From Ardenticatenaceae bacterium (GTDB taxonomy: Bacteria > Chloroflexota > Anaerolineae > Promineifilales > Promineifilaceae), in the NCBI GenBank assembly GCA_020634395.1, contig JACKBU010000025.1, positions 18,461 to 82,460 on the forward strand: a stretch of DNA of 64,000 nucleotides, read 5' to 3'. Position numbers and translations under genes: made by a program. This document shows, in pieces, positions 18,677 to 27,293 of this stretch (position 1 is its first letter; each line of letters opens with the position of its first letter). The notes beneath the pieces are model-generated. The model ran no database searches. It was not told the origin of the DNA and worked only from the letters and a program-made list of their open reading frames with translations.

Positions 18677-19039
18677 ATGACCGAAAAATCCCCCGCCGTC
18701 GACGATTATTTGCAAAGCCTGCCGCCGGAGCGCCGCGCGGCTTTGGAAACGCTCCGAAGCTGGATCGCCGAAACGCTGCCCGACGCCCGCGAAGTGATCG
18801 CCTACAACATGCCCGGCGTGGCCCAGGATGATCTGATTTGCAGCTTTAAGTCGCAGAAGAACTACCTGAGCCTGTACATGGACGTGGAAGTTGTCGCCGC
18901 ACACCAGGCGGAATTGGCGCATCTGAACTGCGGCAAAAGCTGCCTCCGCTTCCGGCGGATCGACCAACTGCCCGAGGGGACCATCAAACAAATGCTGGCA
19001 GAAACGGCCGTAAAACAGGCCAAAGAAGCTTCCGCCTAA
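18677..19039 (+). CDS. DUF1801/YdhG-like protein
   Basis: 120 aa. DDYLQSLPPERRAALETLRSWIAETLP and the later NYLSLYMDVE and CLRFRRIDQLP blocks are typical of the DUF1801 (YdhG, frataxin-like fold) family. Start preceded by GAGGATGG. Precise role unknown. Confidence 0.8.
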   Translation: MTEKSPAVDDYLQSLPPERRAALETLRSWIAETLPDAREVIAYNMPGVAQDDLICSFKSQKNYLSLYMDVEVVAAHQAELAHLNCGKSCLRFRRIDQLPEGTIKQMLAETAVKQAKEASA

Positions 19040-19277
19040 TCATCCGCAGCACGGCTCTACTTGCTTCCGCAATGAAAAGGATGCGTTCTGGCTGTCCCAA
19101 AAGTGATGGATGCATCATATCCAAGTTGGTGCAGGCCCGTGAACCTGTCTTTTCATCTGGTTGCCGCGTGGTGTATCACTGGCCGCCGAATAGAGAACGG
19201 CCGTCAGCACTTCGTCAGCAGTGGTTAGCGTTTTACGAATGGAGAAAAGGATGGGGGAGATTGGCTTTTCGGCCGAC

Positions 19278-19667
19278 CTAATTTTGGCGTGGCCGCCGGT
19301 TGGTGGGCTGTTTGAGCCAGTAACGGATGCCTTTGCCGGCCAGCGGTTCGTCGGCATAGCGGGGAATGATGTGCAGGTGGGCGTGGAACACTTCTTGCCC
19401 GGCGACGCGGCCGCTGTTCCAGCCCAGATTGTAGCCTTGCGGCGCGTACTGGGCATCGAGCAGGGTCTTTACCTGGGCCAACAGCGCATGGGTTGCCGCC
19501 CACTCAACGGCCGTGAGGTCGAAAACTGTCTCGCGGTGCGCCCGGGGGATGATGATGCCGGAGCCGACTAAAATCTCGTGCGGCATTTGCAAAAAGAGGC
19601 AGTGGTCGTTTTGCAGCACGACTTTTTGTTGTTCGTTCAGTTCTAACTGGCAGAAAGGACAGCTCAT
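19278..19667 (-). CDS. HIT-family nucleotide hydrolase/transferase
   Basis: 129 aa. The histidine triad HAHLHIIPRY near residue 96 marks the catalytic site. An N-terminal zinc-like CPFCQLE and the IIPRAHRET strand fit bacterial HIT hydrolases acting on nucleoside phosphoramidates or dinucleotides. Confidence 0.9.
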   Translation of the reverse strand: MSCPFCQLELNEQQKVVLQNDHCLFLQMPHEILVGSGIIIPRAHRETVFDLTAVEWAATHALLAQVKTLLDAQYAPQGYNLGWNSGRVAGQEVFHAHLHIIPRYADEPLAGKGIRYWLKQPTNRRPRQN

Positions 19668-19704
19668 TGTAACTTTCTCCGGGCCGTAACGGCCGTGGCC
19701 GCGC

Positions 19705-20205
19705 TTACAATCGCAGCTCCATGAAAACCATGCCGGCCCGCATTTCTTCGGGCACGTCGTGATAGGGATCTATTTCCTCAAAGCCCAGGCTGCGATAAAG
19801 CCCGATAGCTGCGGTCTGGCGAAAACCTGTATCCAGCCGCATGCTGGCATAACCCAACTGGCGAGCCTGCGCAATGAGGGTAGAGGCCAGCGCACGTCCT
19901 ATTCCACGGCCGTGAAACCGGGGATGAACGTACAGGCGTTTCATTTCACAGATAGAAGGGTCCAGCTGACGCAAGGCAACCATGCCGGCGGCTTCAGCTG
20001 CGGAATAAGCCAGCAGCAGCCGGCCTGTTGGTGGCCCGTATTCGCCCGGCAGCCCGGCGAGTTCGGCTTCAACGGCGGCATTGTACTGCACTACCAGATC
20101 AACTGCTTCTGGATAGAGTTGTTTCGACCATTCCATAAAAGCCAGAATGAGAACGCGGACCTCATCCAACTCTTTGGGCGATGTAGCTTCTAAGATTTCA
20201 ATCAC
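19705..20205 (-). CDS. GNAT acetyltransferase
   Basis: 166 aa. MKRLYVHPRFHGRGIGRALASTLI is the acetyl-CoA loop, followed by YASMRLDTGFRQTAAIGLYRSLGFEEI. The acceptor is unknown. Monocistronic between the HIT gene and the glycosyltransferase. Confidence 0.88.
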   Translation of the reverse strand: MIEILEATSPKELDEVRVLILAFMEWSKQLYPEAVDLVVQYNAAVEAELAGLPGEYGPPTGRLLLAYSAAEAAGMVALRQLDPSICEMKRLYVHPRFHGRGIGRALASTLIAQARQLGYASMRLDTGFRQTAAIGLYRSLGFEEIDPYHDVPEEMRAGMVFMELRL

Positions 20206-20260
20206 GAATACCCTCCTTTTTTATTCCCTACGAATGAATCCTCTTCGTTTTTCAAGGCAG

Positions 20261-21427
20261 TCAGCCGACGATCGGCCGTTTTTCTGCGGCCAATCGTTCC
20301 AGCAGCCGGACGGCATGATCGGGTCCTGGCAGCGCGGCAAACTCGTCGCGGAAGCGTAATGCGGCCTTGCGGTAGCCAGGAGCGGACAGGACGTCGGTAA
20401 CGGCCGTGCGCACCGATTCCGGCGTGGCGGCGATGGGGTCCAGCACCTGCGCCAGACCCAACGCCTGACAGCGCGCCGCATTCAGCGGCTGGTCGGCGCC
20501 CATGGGGATGAGGACCGAAGGACGGCCGTATTGCAGCGCGCCGCCCACACTGCCCGAACCACCGTGGGAAACGATCACATCGCAGTGGGGCAGGATCAGG
20601 TCTTGCGGAATGTAACGCTCGACGTGGACGTTAGCCGGCTGCGGGCCGAGTTCGGCCGGGTCCAGTTCATTTCCGATGGTGACGATGACGTTAACGGGCA
20701 GCTCGCGCAGTCCGGCAAGCACCCGCGAGAACAGGTCGCCTGACTCCATGTTAAAGACGGTGCCCAGGGTAAAGTAAACCGTGGGCGCGGCCGGCAAACG
20801 CGAGAGCCAGGCCGGAGCTTCTCGCCTCGCCTGCCCGGCATCCGGCCGAAAGCTGTGGCCGGTTGGCGGCAACGGGCAGGCCGGATCACGAAAGGAGGGC
20901 GGGAAGGGTGACAGCGCCAGGTAACGGTGCAGCATCTCCAGCTGTGGGTCCGGCGGCAGCGCATAGCGGGCGCGCAGTTCGTTGAGCGCCTCCCCGACGG
21001 CGGCGGCGCGCACGAAGGAGCCGGCGGCCATCACCAGCACCACGGCGTAGGGCAGCCCCAGGCGCTCGGCGGCCACCATGCCGCCGAAGTTGGTCTCGTC
21101 GCATACCACGACGTCGGGCTTCCATTCCAGGCACAGGTCATAGGTAGGGGGCACGCGGCGCTGTGCGCCCTGGCGCGCGAAGTGATCGCGGAATTCTTGC
21201 GCTTCGCGGGCGACGTCTAACGGCCGTAACGGCCGTCGTTGTGGCGGGCTGCCTGTGCTCGCCCCCAGTTGAATGGCCTGAAACCCCGCGGCTTCCACTA
21301 TGGCGACCATAAATGGTCCGCAGGCAAAAGCGACGGTGTGGCCCTGGGAAACGGCCGTGTGGGCAATCAGCGCCAGGGGCATAAAGTGGCCGTTGCCACC
21401 GATAAAGGTAAACAGGATGCGCGTCAT
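20261..21427 (-). CDS. GT1-family glycosyltransferase (MGT/UGT-like)
   Basis: 388 aa with a GT-B fold. The N-terminus MTRILFTFIGGNGHFMPLAL is typical of the acceptor domain, and the donor-site signature lies in HCDVIVSHGGSGSVGGALQYGRPSVLIPMGADQPLNA. These enzymes glycosylate lipids or secondary metabolites. The downstream end is free; the SnoaL gene ends 4 bases upstream of its start, so the two may be co-transcribed. Confidence 0.9.
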   Translation of the reverse strand: MTRILFTFIGGNGHFMPLALIAHTAVSQGHTVAFACGPFMVAIVEAAGFQAIQLGASTGSPPQRRPLRPLDVAREAQEFRDHFARQGAQRRVPPTYDLCLEWKPDVVVCDETNFGGMVAAERLGLPYAVVLVMAAGSFVRAAAVGEALNELRARYALPPDPQLEMLHRYLALSPFPPSFRDPACPLPPTGHSFRPDAGQARREAPAWLSRLPAAPTVYFTLGTVFNMESGDLFSRVLAGLRELPVNVIVTIGNELDPAELGPQPANVHVERYIPQDLILPHCDVIVSHGGSGSVGGALQYGRPSVLIPMGADQPLNAARCQALGLAQVLDPIAATPESVRTAVTDVLSAPGYRKAALRFRDEFAALPGPDHAVRLLERLAAEKRPIVG

Positions 21428-21431
21428 TGTC

Positions 21432-21806
21432 CTAGCCCTTTACGTAAGAGAGCTTCTCGCTGATGAGACCGTTTTTAATCTGGTAGATGTCCACGCCGCG
21501 GACGTGGCCTTTTTCTCCGGCCAGATCGACCCAATCGTAGCGCCAGCGCATCACGCAGTGGTAGCCCAGGCCAAAAATGTCTTCGACCTCAATGTGGGCC
21601 TGTGGTGAGGCGCGGAAGAATTCCTGCCAGAACTGCGTCACCGCTTCTTTGCCGGCGTAAAGCGTGCCATCAGGGGCCGGAGCGCTGTTTTCGAAGGTGC
21701 AATCTTCGCTCATCAACTGCATCATCTGCGGCACGTCGTGGCGGTTAAAGGCTTCGTTGAAGGCCAGCACAACGCGCACGGCCGTTTCTATCCGTGATAA
21801 TTTCAT
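21432..21806 (-). CDS. SnoaL/NTF2-like protein
   Basis: 124 aa. VVLAFNEAFNRHDVPQMMQLMSEDCTFEN and GKEAVTQFWQEFFRASP are the SnoaL-like cone fold. The start MKLSRIETAV at 21806 was chosen because of the strong AGGAGGTG site; the open frame upstream is spacer. Its sequence resembles the cassette protein at 43847. Confidence 0.85.
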   Translation of the reverse strand: MKLSRIETAVRVVLAFNEAFNRHDVPQMMQLMSEDCTFENSAPAPDGTLYAGKEAVTQFWQEFFRASPQAHIEVEDIFGLGYHCVMRWRYDWVDLAGEKGHVRGVDIYQIKNGLISEKLSYVKG

Positions 21807-22280
21807 GGAGCAGCACACCTCCTTTTGTCTATCGGACGCCCTCAAATGTATCACAACTGGGCCAAGAACCCATGGACCCAAAACTGAGGGCTGGCGCAGT
21901 GGGAGGGAGAAACGGCCGTTAATATCAGGGTAGATTGCCTGCAAAAGTAGGGATTATCCCTATTCTGGCGGCCTAACCGTCATGTTACGCTGGGAGTGTG
22001 GTGAATCAGGCAGGCGCTGGACAAACGGCCGTCCTGCTCCGGTTTTGTAGGTAAGCAAACCTGCAAACCGGCGTCATTTACCCAGGCAGCATTGACCGGA
22101 GTGAAACCCTGTTTTCACCGTATTTCTGGTCAAAAGACTGCTCAAATACCCCAACTGCGCCTGTTTAAGCTTTATTTCTGAGGACCGCTACGAGCGGCGG
22201 CGCAGGCCAGGCAATCGCCTGGTTCTTACTGTAATGGGATTGAAAGACACCTTTTCTCCCAGTACGTGGAGGATACCCAG
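21807..22280. other. Intergenic region
   Basis: No supported gene and no clear structured RNA; two ACGGCCGT copies are present. It holds the divergent upstream regions of the SnoaL and YggT genes. Confidence 0.4.
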
Positions 22281-22724
22281 ATGTACGATCCGAACGTGAC
22301 CGATGATGATGTTGTCGTTGTTCGACACGCTCATGACGAAGATGTGGTGCACGAACCGGCACCCCTGGAACCGGGGATCGGAGCTACAACCGACGATGTG
22401 TACTATCGCCCGGCAGACAAAGGACGGGTGAATAACTATGCCCTGCGTAAGATCAATCAGATTATCTGGCTGGTGGCTGTGGTATTGGAACTGCTGATTT
22501 TGTTTCGTGTATTTCTGAAGTTGATTGCCGCCAATCCGCAAAGCGGCTTTGCCAACTTTGTTTATGCCGTTACTGCGCCCTTCCTGGCGCCTTTTGCCGG
22601 TCTGACTTCCACGCCTTCGGCCAGCGGGTCCGTGCTGGAAATTTCTTCCCTAATTGCCATGGTCGCTTATGCCCTGTTGTTCTGGCTGATTGCCTATGTC
22701 GTGCGCCTGATCTGGGGACGATAA
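22281..22724 (+). CDS. YggT-family membrane protein
   Basis: 147 aa. An acidic soluble N-terminus (~60 aa) precedes two membrane segments; LELLILFRVFLKLIAANPQ and VYAVTAPFLAPF match the YGGT domain. Start ATG at 22281 preceded by GGAGGATACC; an in-frame GTG lies 15 bases upstream. Followed closely by the M48 peptidase. Confidence 0.8.
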   Translation: MYDPNVTDDDVVVVRHAHDEDVVHEPAPLEPGIGATTDDVYYRPADKGRVNNYALRKINQIIWLVAVVLELLILFRVFLKLIAANPQSGFANFVYAVTAPFLAPFAGLTSTPSASGSVLEISSLIAMVAYALLFWLIAYVVRLIWGR

Positions 22725-22768
22725 GGGCCAACGGCCGTTCCTAAACACAACAGAAAAAGGAGAACACC

Positions 22769-23623
22769 ATGTTTCGCAGATCCGGTAGAACAAGTTCAAG
22801 TGGTGGGGGCCGCTTTAGCTGGGGACGTATCTTAATCGCCCTGGTGATTGCCGGGATTTCATTGATTACCTACTTCGCTTCCAGCGAGTTTAACCCCATT
22901 ACCGGCGAGACCCAGCAGGTAGCGCTGTCGCCTAACCAGGAAATTGCGATGGGCCTGCAGGCTGCGCCGGAGATGGCGCAGATGCACGGTGGGCTGCTCC
23001 AGAACCAGGATGCGCAAGACTATCTGGATGAGGTATGCGCCCGTATTCTAAACAACAGCGAAGCCGGCCAGACCGATTGGCCGTTTGAGTGCCATTTGCT
23101 GGCCGATCCGGAGACCATCAATGCTTTTGCGCTGCCTGGCGGGCAGGTGTTTATCACCGATGCCCTCTTCGAACGCCTGCAGACGGAAGGGCAGTTGGCG
23201 GGTGTGATGGCGCATGAAATTGGCCACGTGGTGGCCCGCCATGCGGCCGAGCAGTTGGCCGAACAACAGTTAGCGCAGGGTTTAAGTGGTGCGGCCGTCG
23301 TGGCAGCCTATGATCCGAACAACCCCAACAGCGGCCTGACGGCCGCGCAGCTTTCGGCGCTGGTGAGCGGGCTGGTGAACCTGAAATACGGCCGTGACGA
23401 CGAGCTCCAGTCCGACCGGTTAGGGGTCCAGTTCATGTCGGAAGCCGGCTACGACCCGCGCTCCATGATCGACCTGATGAAAATTCTGGCCGAAGCCGGC
23501 GGGCCCAACCGCCAGCCAGAGTTTTTCAGCACCCATCCTAACCCCGAAAACCGCATCCAGAATATTCAGGAAGCCATCAACGCGGAGTACCCCAATGGTG
23601 TCCCGCAGGGCTTAGAACCATAG
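22769..23623 (+). CDS. M48-family zinc metallopeptidase
   Basis: 284 aa. One N-terminal membrane segment (RILIALVIAGISLITYF) is followed by a peptidase domain with HEIGHVVARHAAEQ (zinc HExxH) and a downstream glutamate region ELQSDRLGVQFMSEAGYDP. Similar to BepA/LoiP-type extracytoplasmic proteases that act in envelope quality control. Confidence 0.92.
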   Translation: MFRRSGRTSSSGGGRFSWGRILIALVIAGISLITYFASSEFNPITGETQQVALSPNQEIAMGLQAAPEMAQMHGGLLQNQDAQDYLDEVCARILNNSEAGQTDWPFECHLLADPETINAFALPGGQVFITDALFERLQTEGQLAGVMAHEIGHVVARHAAEQLAEQQLAQGLSGAAVVAAYDPNNPNSGLTAAQLSALVSGLVNLKYGRDDELQSDRLGVQFMSEAGYDPRSMIDLMKILAEAGGPNRQPEFFSTHPNPENRIQNIQEAINAEYPNGVPQGLEP

Positions 23624-23664
23624 ACTCCTGAGAAGAGGTCTATAACCGCTTCGTGAAGGCATGT

Positions 23665-23700
23665 TGGCGGCCAGATGGGTTATGGGCCATCTGGCCGCCA
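23665..23700 (+). terminator. 14-bp stem hairpin after the M48 gene
   Basis: Perfect arms TGGCGGCCAGATGG and CCATCTGGCCGCCA with an 8-nt loop, 41 bases after the stop. Followed by only GTTTG, so termination may be weak or the hairpin may stabilise the 3' end. Confidence 0.6.
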
Positions 23701-23710
23701 GTTTGAGCCA

Positions 23711-23770
23711 AAAACCTCGTGAGTTTTTTAAAAAAACACGTGAGCTTTTTTAAAAAACTCACGAGGTTTT
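23711..23770. repeat. 25-bp perfect inverted repeat rich in A/T runs
   Basis: Arms at 23711-23735 and 23746-23770 are exact complements (AAAACCTCGTGAG plus T6A6) around a 10-nt loop. A third half-copy TCACGAGGTTTT follows at 23781. Its A/T runs could give a bidirectional terminator. Confidence 0.65.
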
Positions 23771-23928
23771 GATCAAGATCTCACGAGGTTTTCTGAAAAA
23801 CACGCTTGTTTTCTAGCGCAGCCTGCTGAGGTCCGGCCCGGAGAGCGGGCAGGCCGGGAATGTTTGTTGAACAGCGGCGTGTAACGTTGTACTCGCTTCT
23901 CCGATCAAAGGAACTTTATAATAACCAC

Positions 23929-24774
23929 ATGATACACCTGCACTCTAAATCCAACGCCTCCGCCAACGCTGCCGAATCCGGCACGACGGAAGAAAAGCTA
24001 GACCAGATCATCCAACAGTACCAGGAAATCGAAGAGACCGACACCGAGAAAGCCGGGCAGCAGCGGCTGGCTTTTCTGCACGCTCTGAGACAGGAACCTG
24101 AGCTGCTGCAGCAGGCGGACTATTCACACTTCCTGGCCAGCGAGGTGGATCCGGAGGATTTGGCCGAGCTGGAATGGGAATCGCCCTACCAGATGATGCT
24201 GTTCAGCGAGTCGCTCTACCAGTCCCGCTTTGACGATCAAGAGATAGCGGAGCGGATTGATCACCATGCCTGCCTGCTGCTGCGTTATGCGCTTTACCAG
24301 TATGAAAAAGAGGGGGAGTTAGAGAAGATGTTCAAACTTCTGCGCCTTGCTCCCTCTTCCTTGCTGCAGCAGGATAGAGAACTGAGCCGTATGCAGGCGC
24401 GGGCCAACGCTTATGAGATCCGGCGGGTGCGCCACAACCGCCGCTTTTTGTATGGCTACCTGATAGTGCAGGTGGTGCTGGTGCTGTTTGTGTTTCCTTA
24501 TCTTTTTATTAATGCGGAAAACGGCCGTCTCCAAAATCAAGTCGAACAGTTGGCCGACGTAGAACTGGGCGACGAGGGCTACCAGCTCATCACCTTCTCC
24601 GAAGGCGTGTATTGGTCGATAATCACCGCCGGTTCCATCGGCTACGGCGACGTGACGCCGACGACCACCACAGGCCGGGTTATTGCCGGGACTCTGGGAA
24701 TTATGGGCGTTATCACGGTGGGTATTCTGGCCGGTTTGGTGCTGGATTGGATTACCCCACGGCGCATTACATAG
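23929..24774 (+). CDS. Potassium channel-like protein with long cytoplasmic N-terminus
   Basis: 281 aa. About 175 helical, acidic residues precede a membrane segment (YLIVQVVLVLFVFPYLFI). A pore loop with selectivity filter TAGSIGYGDVTP and a last membrane helix (IMGVITVGILAGLVLDWI) follow, giving a 2-TM ion channel. There is no C-terminal RCK domain, so gating may come from the unusual N-terminal part. The start is uncertain; the frame is open to 23860. Confidence 0.85.
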   Translation: MIHLHSKSNASANAAESGTTEEKLDQIIQQYQEIEETDTEKAGQQRLAFLHALRQEPELLQQADYSHFLASEVDPEDLAELEWESPYQMMLFSESLYQSRFDDQEIAERIDHHACLLLRYALYQYEKEGELEKMFKLLRLAPSSLLQQDRELSRMQARANAYEIRRVRHNRRFLYGYLIVQVVLVLFVFPYLFINAENGRLQNQVEQLADVELGDEGYQLITFSEGVYWSIITAGSIGYGDVTPTTTTGRVIAGTLGIMGVITVGILAGLVLDWITPRRIT

Positions 24775-24842
24775 GGCGGACAGCGCGGCAAGTGCCGCCG
24801 TTACGATTTCTTTTCTCTTTCAGTCGATTGGAACTTTGAAGG

Positions 24843-24882
24843 CCGGAGATGGAGAGGCAGCGCCTCTCCGTCTCCGGTTTTT
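24843..24882 (+). terminator. Rho-independent terminator of the channel gene
   Basis: 15-bp stem (CCGGAGATGGAGAGG / CCTCTCCGTCTCCGG, one mismatch) with a 5-nt loop, followed by a run of five T. It lies 68 bases after the plus-strand stop codon. Confidence 0.8.
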
Positions 24883-24889
24883 AAATCGC

Positions 24890-25168
24890 TTAGCGCAGGA
24901 CAAACGGCAGATAAATCGTTTCTGGGCCGCGGCTGTGCCAGAAGCCGCCGTTGATCTGGAAGGTGCCGCCGCTGGCCGTGCCGGCATCGGCCTGCCCGGC
25001 CGTGCCGCGCACCACAAACGCGCTGCCGGCACTGGTCCCGCCGCCGCCGTCTATTGTGTACTGCCGCAGCGCAAATGATCCGCCGCTTTGCGCCAGGACC
25101 AAGCCGCCCATTACCAGGCAGACGAGGCACACGGCCGTCAAGACTATCATCCAGTTACGCCGGTTCAT
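24890..25168 (-). CDS. Small secreted protein with YLPFVLR tail
   Basis: 92 aa. A signal peptide (MIVLTAVCLVCLVMGGLVLAQ) is followed by a glycine-rich mature part (SFALRQYTIDGGGGTSAG, GTAGQADAGTASGG). It ends in ETIYLPFVLR. The start overlaps the stop of the upstream surface protein by four bases, so they form an operon. Similar small proteins occur, as far as I recall, in Chloroflexota; function unknown. Confidence 0.75.
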   Translation of the reverse strand: MNRRNWMIVLTAVCLVCLVMGGLVLAQSGGSFALRQYTIDGGGGTSAGSAFVVRGTAGQADAGTASGGTFQINGGFWHSRGPETIYLPFVLR

Positions 25169-26493
25169 GATAGGCTGCCCCTTTGCTGCCGGTTCCAAAA
25201 CAGCATGCCACCCAGCAAAACCAGACCCAGCAAAACCACTCCCGCCCAGGACGAGAAGAGACTACCTGCCAAACCGTCGGGCCGCAACGCGGAGGCCGAT
25301 AACGGCGCCGCCGGCAGGCTGGCCGACGTCGTGCTGCTGATAGTGGTGTTTCCCTGGTTCAGCATCGACCTGATGTCATTTATTTCGGCGCGTAAAGCTT
25401 CGTTTTCTTTTTGCAAGGCGTCGATTTGCGCCTGCTGTTCCTGAATCGAGGCGATGGCCAACACCCCAAAGTCAGCGTAAGACAAACCCATCGTGCCATC
25501 CTCGGCGGTGCGGGCTAAATCGGGGAAAACGGTGGCCACGTCTTGGGCAATGAAGCCGTAATTACTGGGGGCACTGTTGTCTTGTGTCAGGTAATGGAAC
25601 TGCACCGGCTGCAGCTGCATGACGTTGTCCAGCACCGTACCCAGCGGTTGTACGTCTTTCTTTTTCGTGGCATCAGACACAGTGACGTAGTTGCCGGTGC
25701 CTGTTTCTATGTAAGAACGCCGCACATTGTTCTCCACAAAACTGAGGTGCGACCCGGTGTGCATAATCTTCCAGTTGGTAGATCGGGAGAAAGTGAGGCC
25801 GCCCGTGCCGCCAATCAAACCGTCGCTTTGGGTAATTTGCACGTCGGTGATAGGCGACAGTTCACGCACCCCCAGACGGCCGTTTGCGGTGATCACCAAG
25901 TTGCCGTTAAAGGTGCCGAGATTTTGGGTCAGCGTGCCGCCGGCATCGGTGACTTGCAGCGTGGTGCCGATAAAGTTAATGCCGCTGTTAAGCTCGTTGG
26001 CCGGGTCGGCGTCGGCGTCTTCGCCGTAGAGGGCGTAGGGAACGGCCGTTAAAGGCTGTGTCGGCGATAACGTCGTCAGGCTCTCGCCATCGCGCCCAAC
26101 CGAAATCTCCAGCCAGCGGGCGTCACCGGTAAACGGGCCAGCGCCAAAGTCCAGCTCCACTGTAAAGATGCCGTCGCTAACCGACACGCCATTGACTGCC
26201 ACCGGCGAACCGACCTGGTTGTCGCTCATGGGGTCGGGTCCATCCAGCAGCCGGAAAGAAAAGTCGTAAATACCGCTGGCAGGCTGGCCCGCGTCTTGCA
26301 GCTCGCCCTGGTAAGTAAACGCGGCGCCCAGCGGCGCCGAGACCTGAGAAGAAGTGTTGCCTGGCGTGTCCGGGCTGGAAAGTGAGGAGTTTGCCGGACT
26401 GTCCTGGCTGTAAACCCAGGTAATCCCGAGCAGCGCGAACAACAAGGCCAACAAGGCCGGACCCAAAAGCCGAGGGGTGAACTTACGTTTCAT
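25165..26493 (-). CDS. Surface protein with S74 (endosialidase chaperone) domain
   Basis: 442 aa. A signal peptide at the N-terminus is followed by a beta-rich domain (AFTYQGELQDAGQPASGIYDFSF) and a tail-fibre-like S74 domain (SDATKKKDVQPLGTVLDNVM, NYGFIAQDVATVFPDLA). A short coiled coil (IQEQQAQIDALQKENEALR) and a C-terminal membrane segment with RQQRG follow. In phages S74 is an autocleaving chaperone; here the setting is a cell-surface protein, not a phage. Confidence 0.85.
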   Translation of the reverse strand: MKRKFTPRLLGPALLALLFALLGITWVYSQDSPANSSLSSPDTPGNTSSQVSAPLGAAFTYQGELQDAGQPASGIYDFSFRLLDGPDPMSDNQVGSPVAVNGVSVSDGIFTVELDFGAGPFTGDARWLEISVGRDGESLTTLSPTQPLTAVPYALYGEDADADPANELNSGINFIGTTLQVTDAGGTLTQNLGTFNGNLVITANGRLGVRELSPITDVQITQSDGLIGGTGGLTFSRSTNWKIMHTGSHLSFVENNVRRSYIETGTGNYVTVSDATKKKDVQPLGTVLDNVMQLQPVQFHYLTQDNSAPSNYGFIAQDVATVFPDLARTAEDGTMGLSYADFGVLAIASIQEQQAQIDALQKENEALRAEINDIRSMLNQGNTTISSTTSASLPAAPLSASALRPDGLAGSLFSSWAGVVLLGLVLLGGMLFWNRQQRGSLS

Positions 26494-26959
26494 TTGTTTC
26501 TCCTTAAATATGAACAGGATGGAACTCAGACTTGGCTTATACCCCCCGGGTACACAATGGTGCTGTTGAACTGCCAGCCGTGACTCGCGGCTTTGGAGTC
26601 TGCGAGAAGCAGGCTGCCCATCGTTTTGGGGTTTCGAGCAGCAGACTTACGGCCGTGTTCCTACACTGTAACACGAAACGCCAGCCGGCCACAAGCCCGA
26701 TAATTCAGTTGAAGGGCAGTGGCATACTCGCGGCCCCTAAGCGTTTGGCTGGTCTCATCAAGGCGTAAACGCCCCGGCTGCCGACAACGCCGGTTGAAAC
26801 CGGCTAAAAGAAGAAAAAAGCCCCGTTTACGGGGCGTTGTTGGGCAGCCCCGGCGACTTCAGCGCCGGGCGATACGGCCGTAGACCGAATAAGCGATAGC
26901 CCTCATTCAATTATGGTGATGTGCAGGAACAGCTGGAGGGTGGCGCATGGCAGGCGGCG
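26494..26959. other. Structured intergenic region, no gene seen
   Basis: 466 bases without a supported gene. Several GC-rich inverted repeats (for example AGCCG..CGGCT near 26577, GCCGGTTGAAACCGGC near 26790) precede a terminator-like hairpin at 26820. A small RNA is possible but no known family was recognised. Confidence 0.35.
26820..26835. terminator. GC hairpin GCCCCG-TTTA-CGGGGC
   Basis: Perfect 6-bp stem with TTTA loop, preceded by an A-rich run (AAGAAAAAA), so on the minus strand it is followed by a T-rich run. It could terminate the minus-strand gene cluster that ends at 26960. Confidence 0.55.
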
Positions 26960-27247
26960 TCAGGCGGCGCCGCAAATCTCGGCGCAGCGTTCTCTGGCAT
27001 AAGCCCACGCCGAAAAGTGGGCGCCTTCTGGCGTGGGCGCCACGAAGGGATCTTCGCCGAAGGTGGTATAACGGGCGTACAACTCGGCGGCGCTCATCCC
27101 CGCCTGGTAGGTGTCTGCCAGGTAGCGGTCGATGATCATCTGGCAGGCGGCGACGGCCGTTGGCCAGGAATCATACTCGCCCAGTTCATACCGTGGCGCG
27201 GCGTCCTGATAGTGAAAGTTGTCGTCGACAAAAACTTTGAAGGCCAT
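26960..27247 (-). CDS. Hypothetical protein
   Basis: 95 aa from MAFKVFVDDNFHY; a TTG nine codons upstream is an alternative start. The sequence FVDDNFHYQDAAPRYELGEYDSW...A CQMIIDRYL is acidic, soluble and reminiscent of small conserved proteins in many bacteria. No function assigned. Confidence 0.65.
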   Translation of the reverse strand: MAFKVFVDDNFHYQDAAPRYELGEYDSWPTAVAACQMIIDRYLADTYQAGMSAAELYARYTTFGEDPFVAPTPEGAHFSAWAYARERCAEICGAA

Positions 27248-27293
27248 CTTTTTGTCGCTTTTGCGGCGCGGCAATCAGGGATGGAAACGGCCG

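Noticed and set aside
25165..26493. Prophage
   Set aside because: The S74 domain suggested phage tail, but no capsid, terminase, portal or integrase genes lie nearby and the protein has a signal peptide and membrane anchor.
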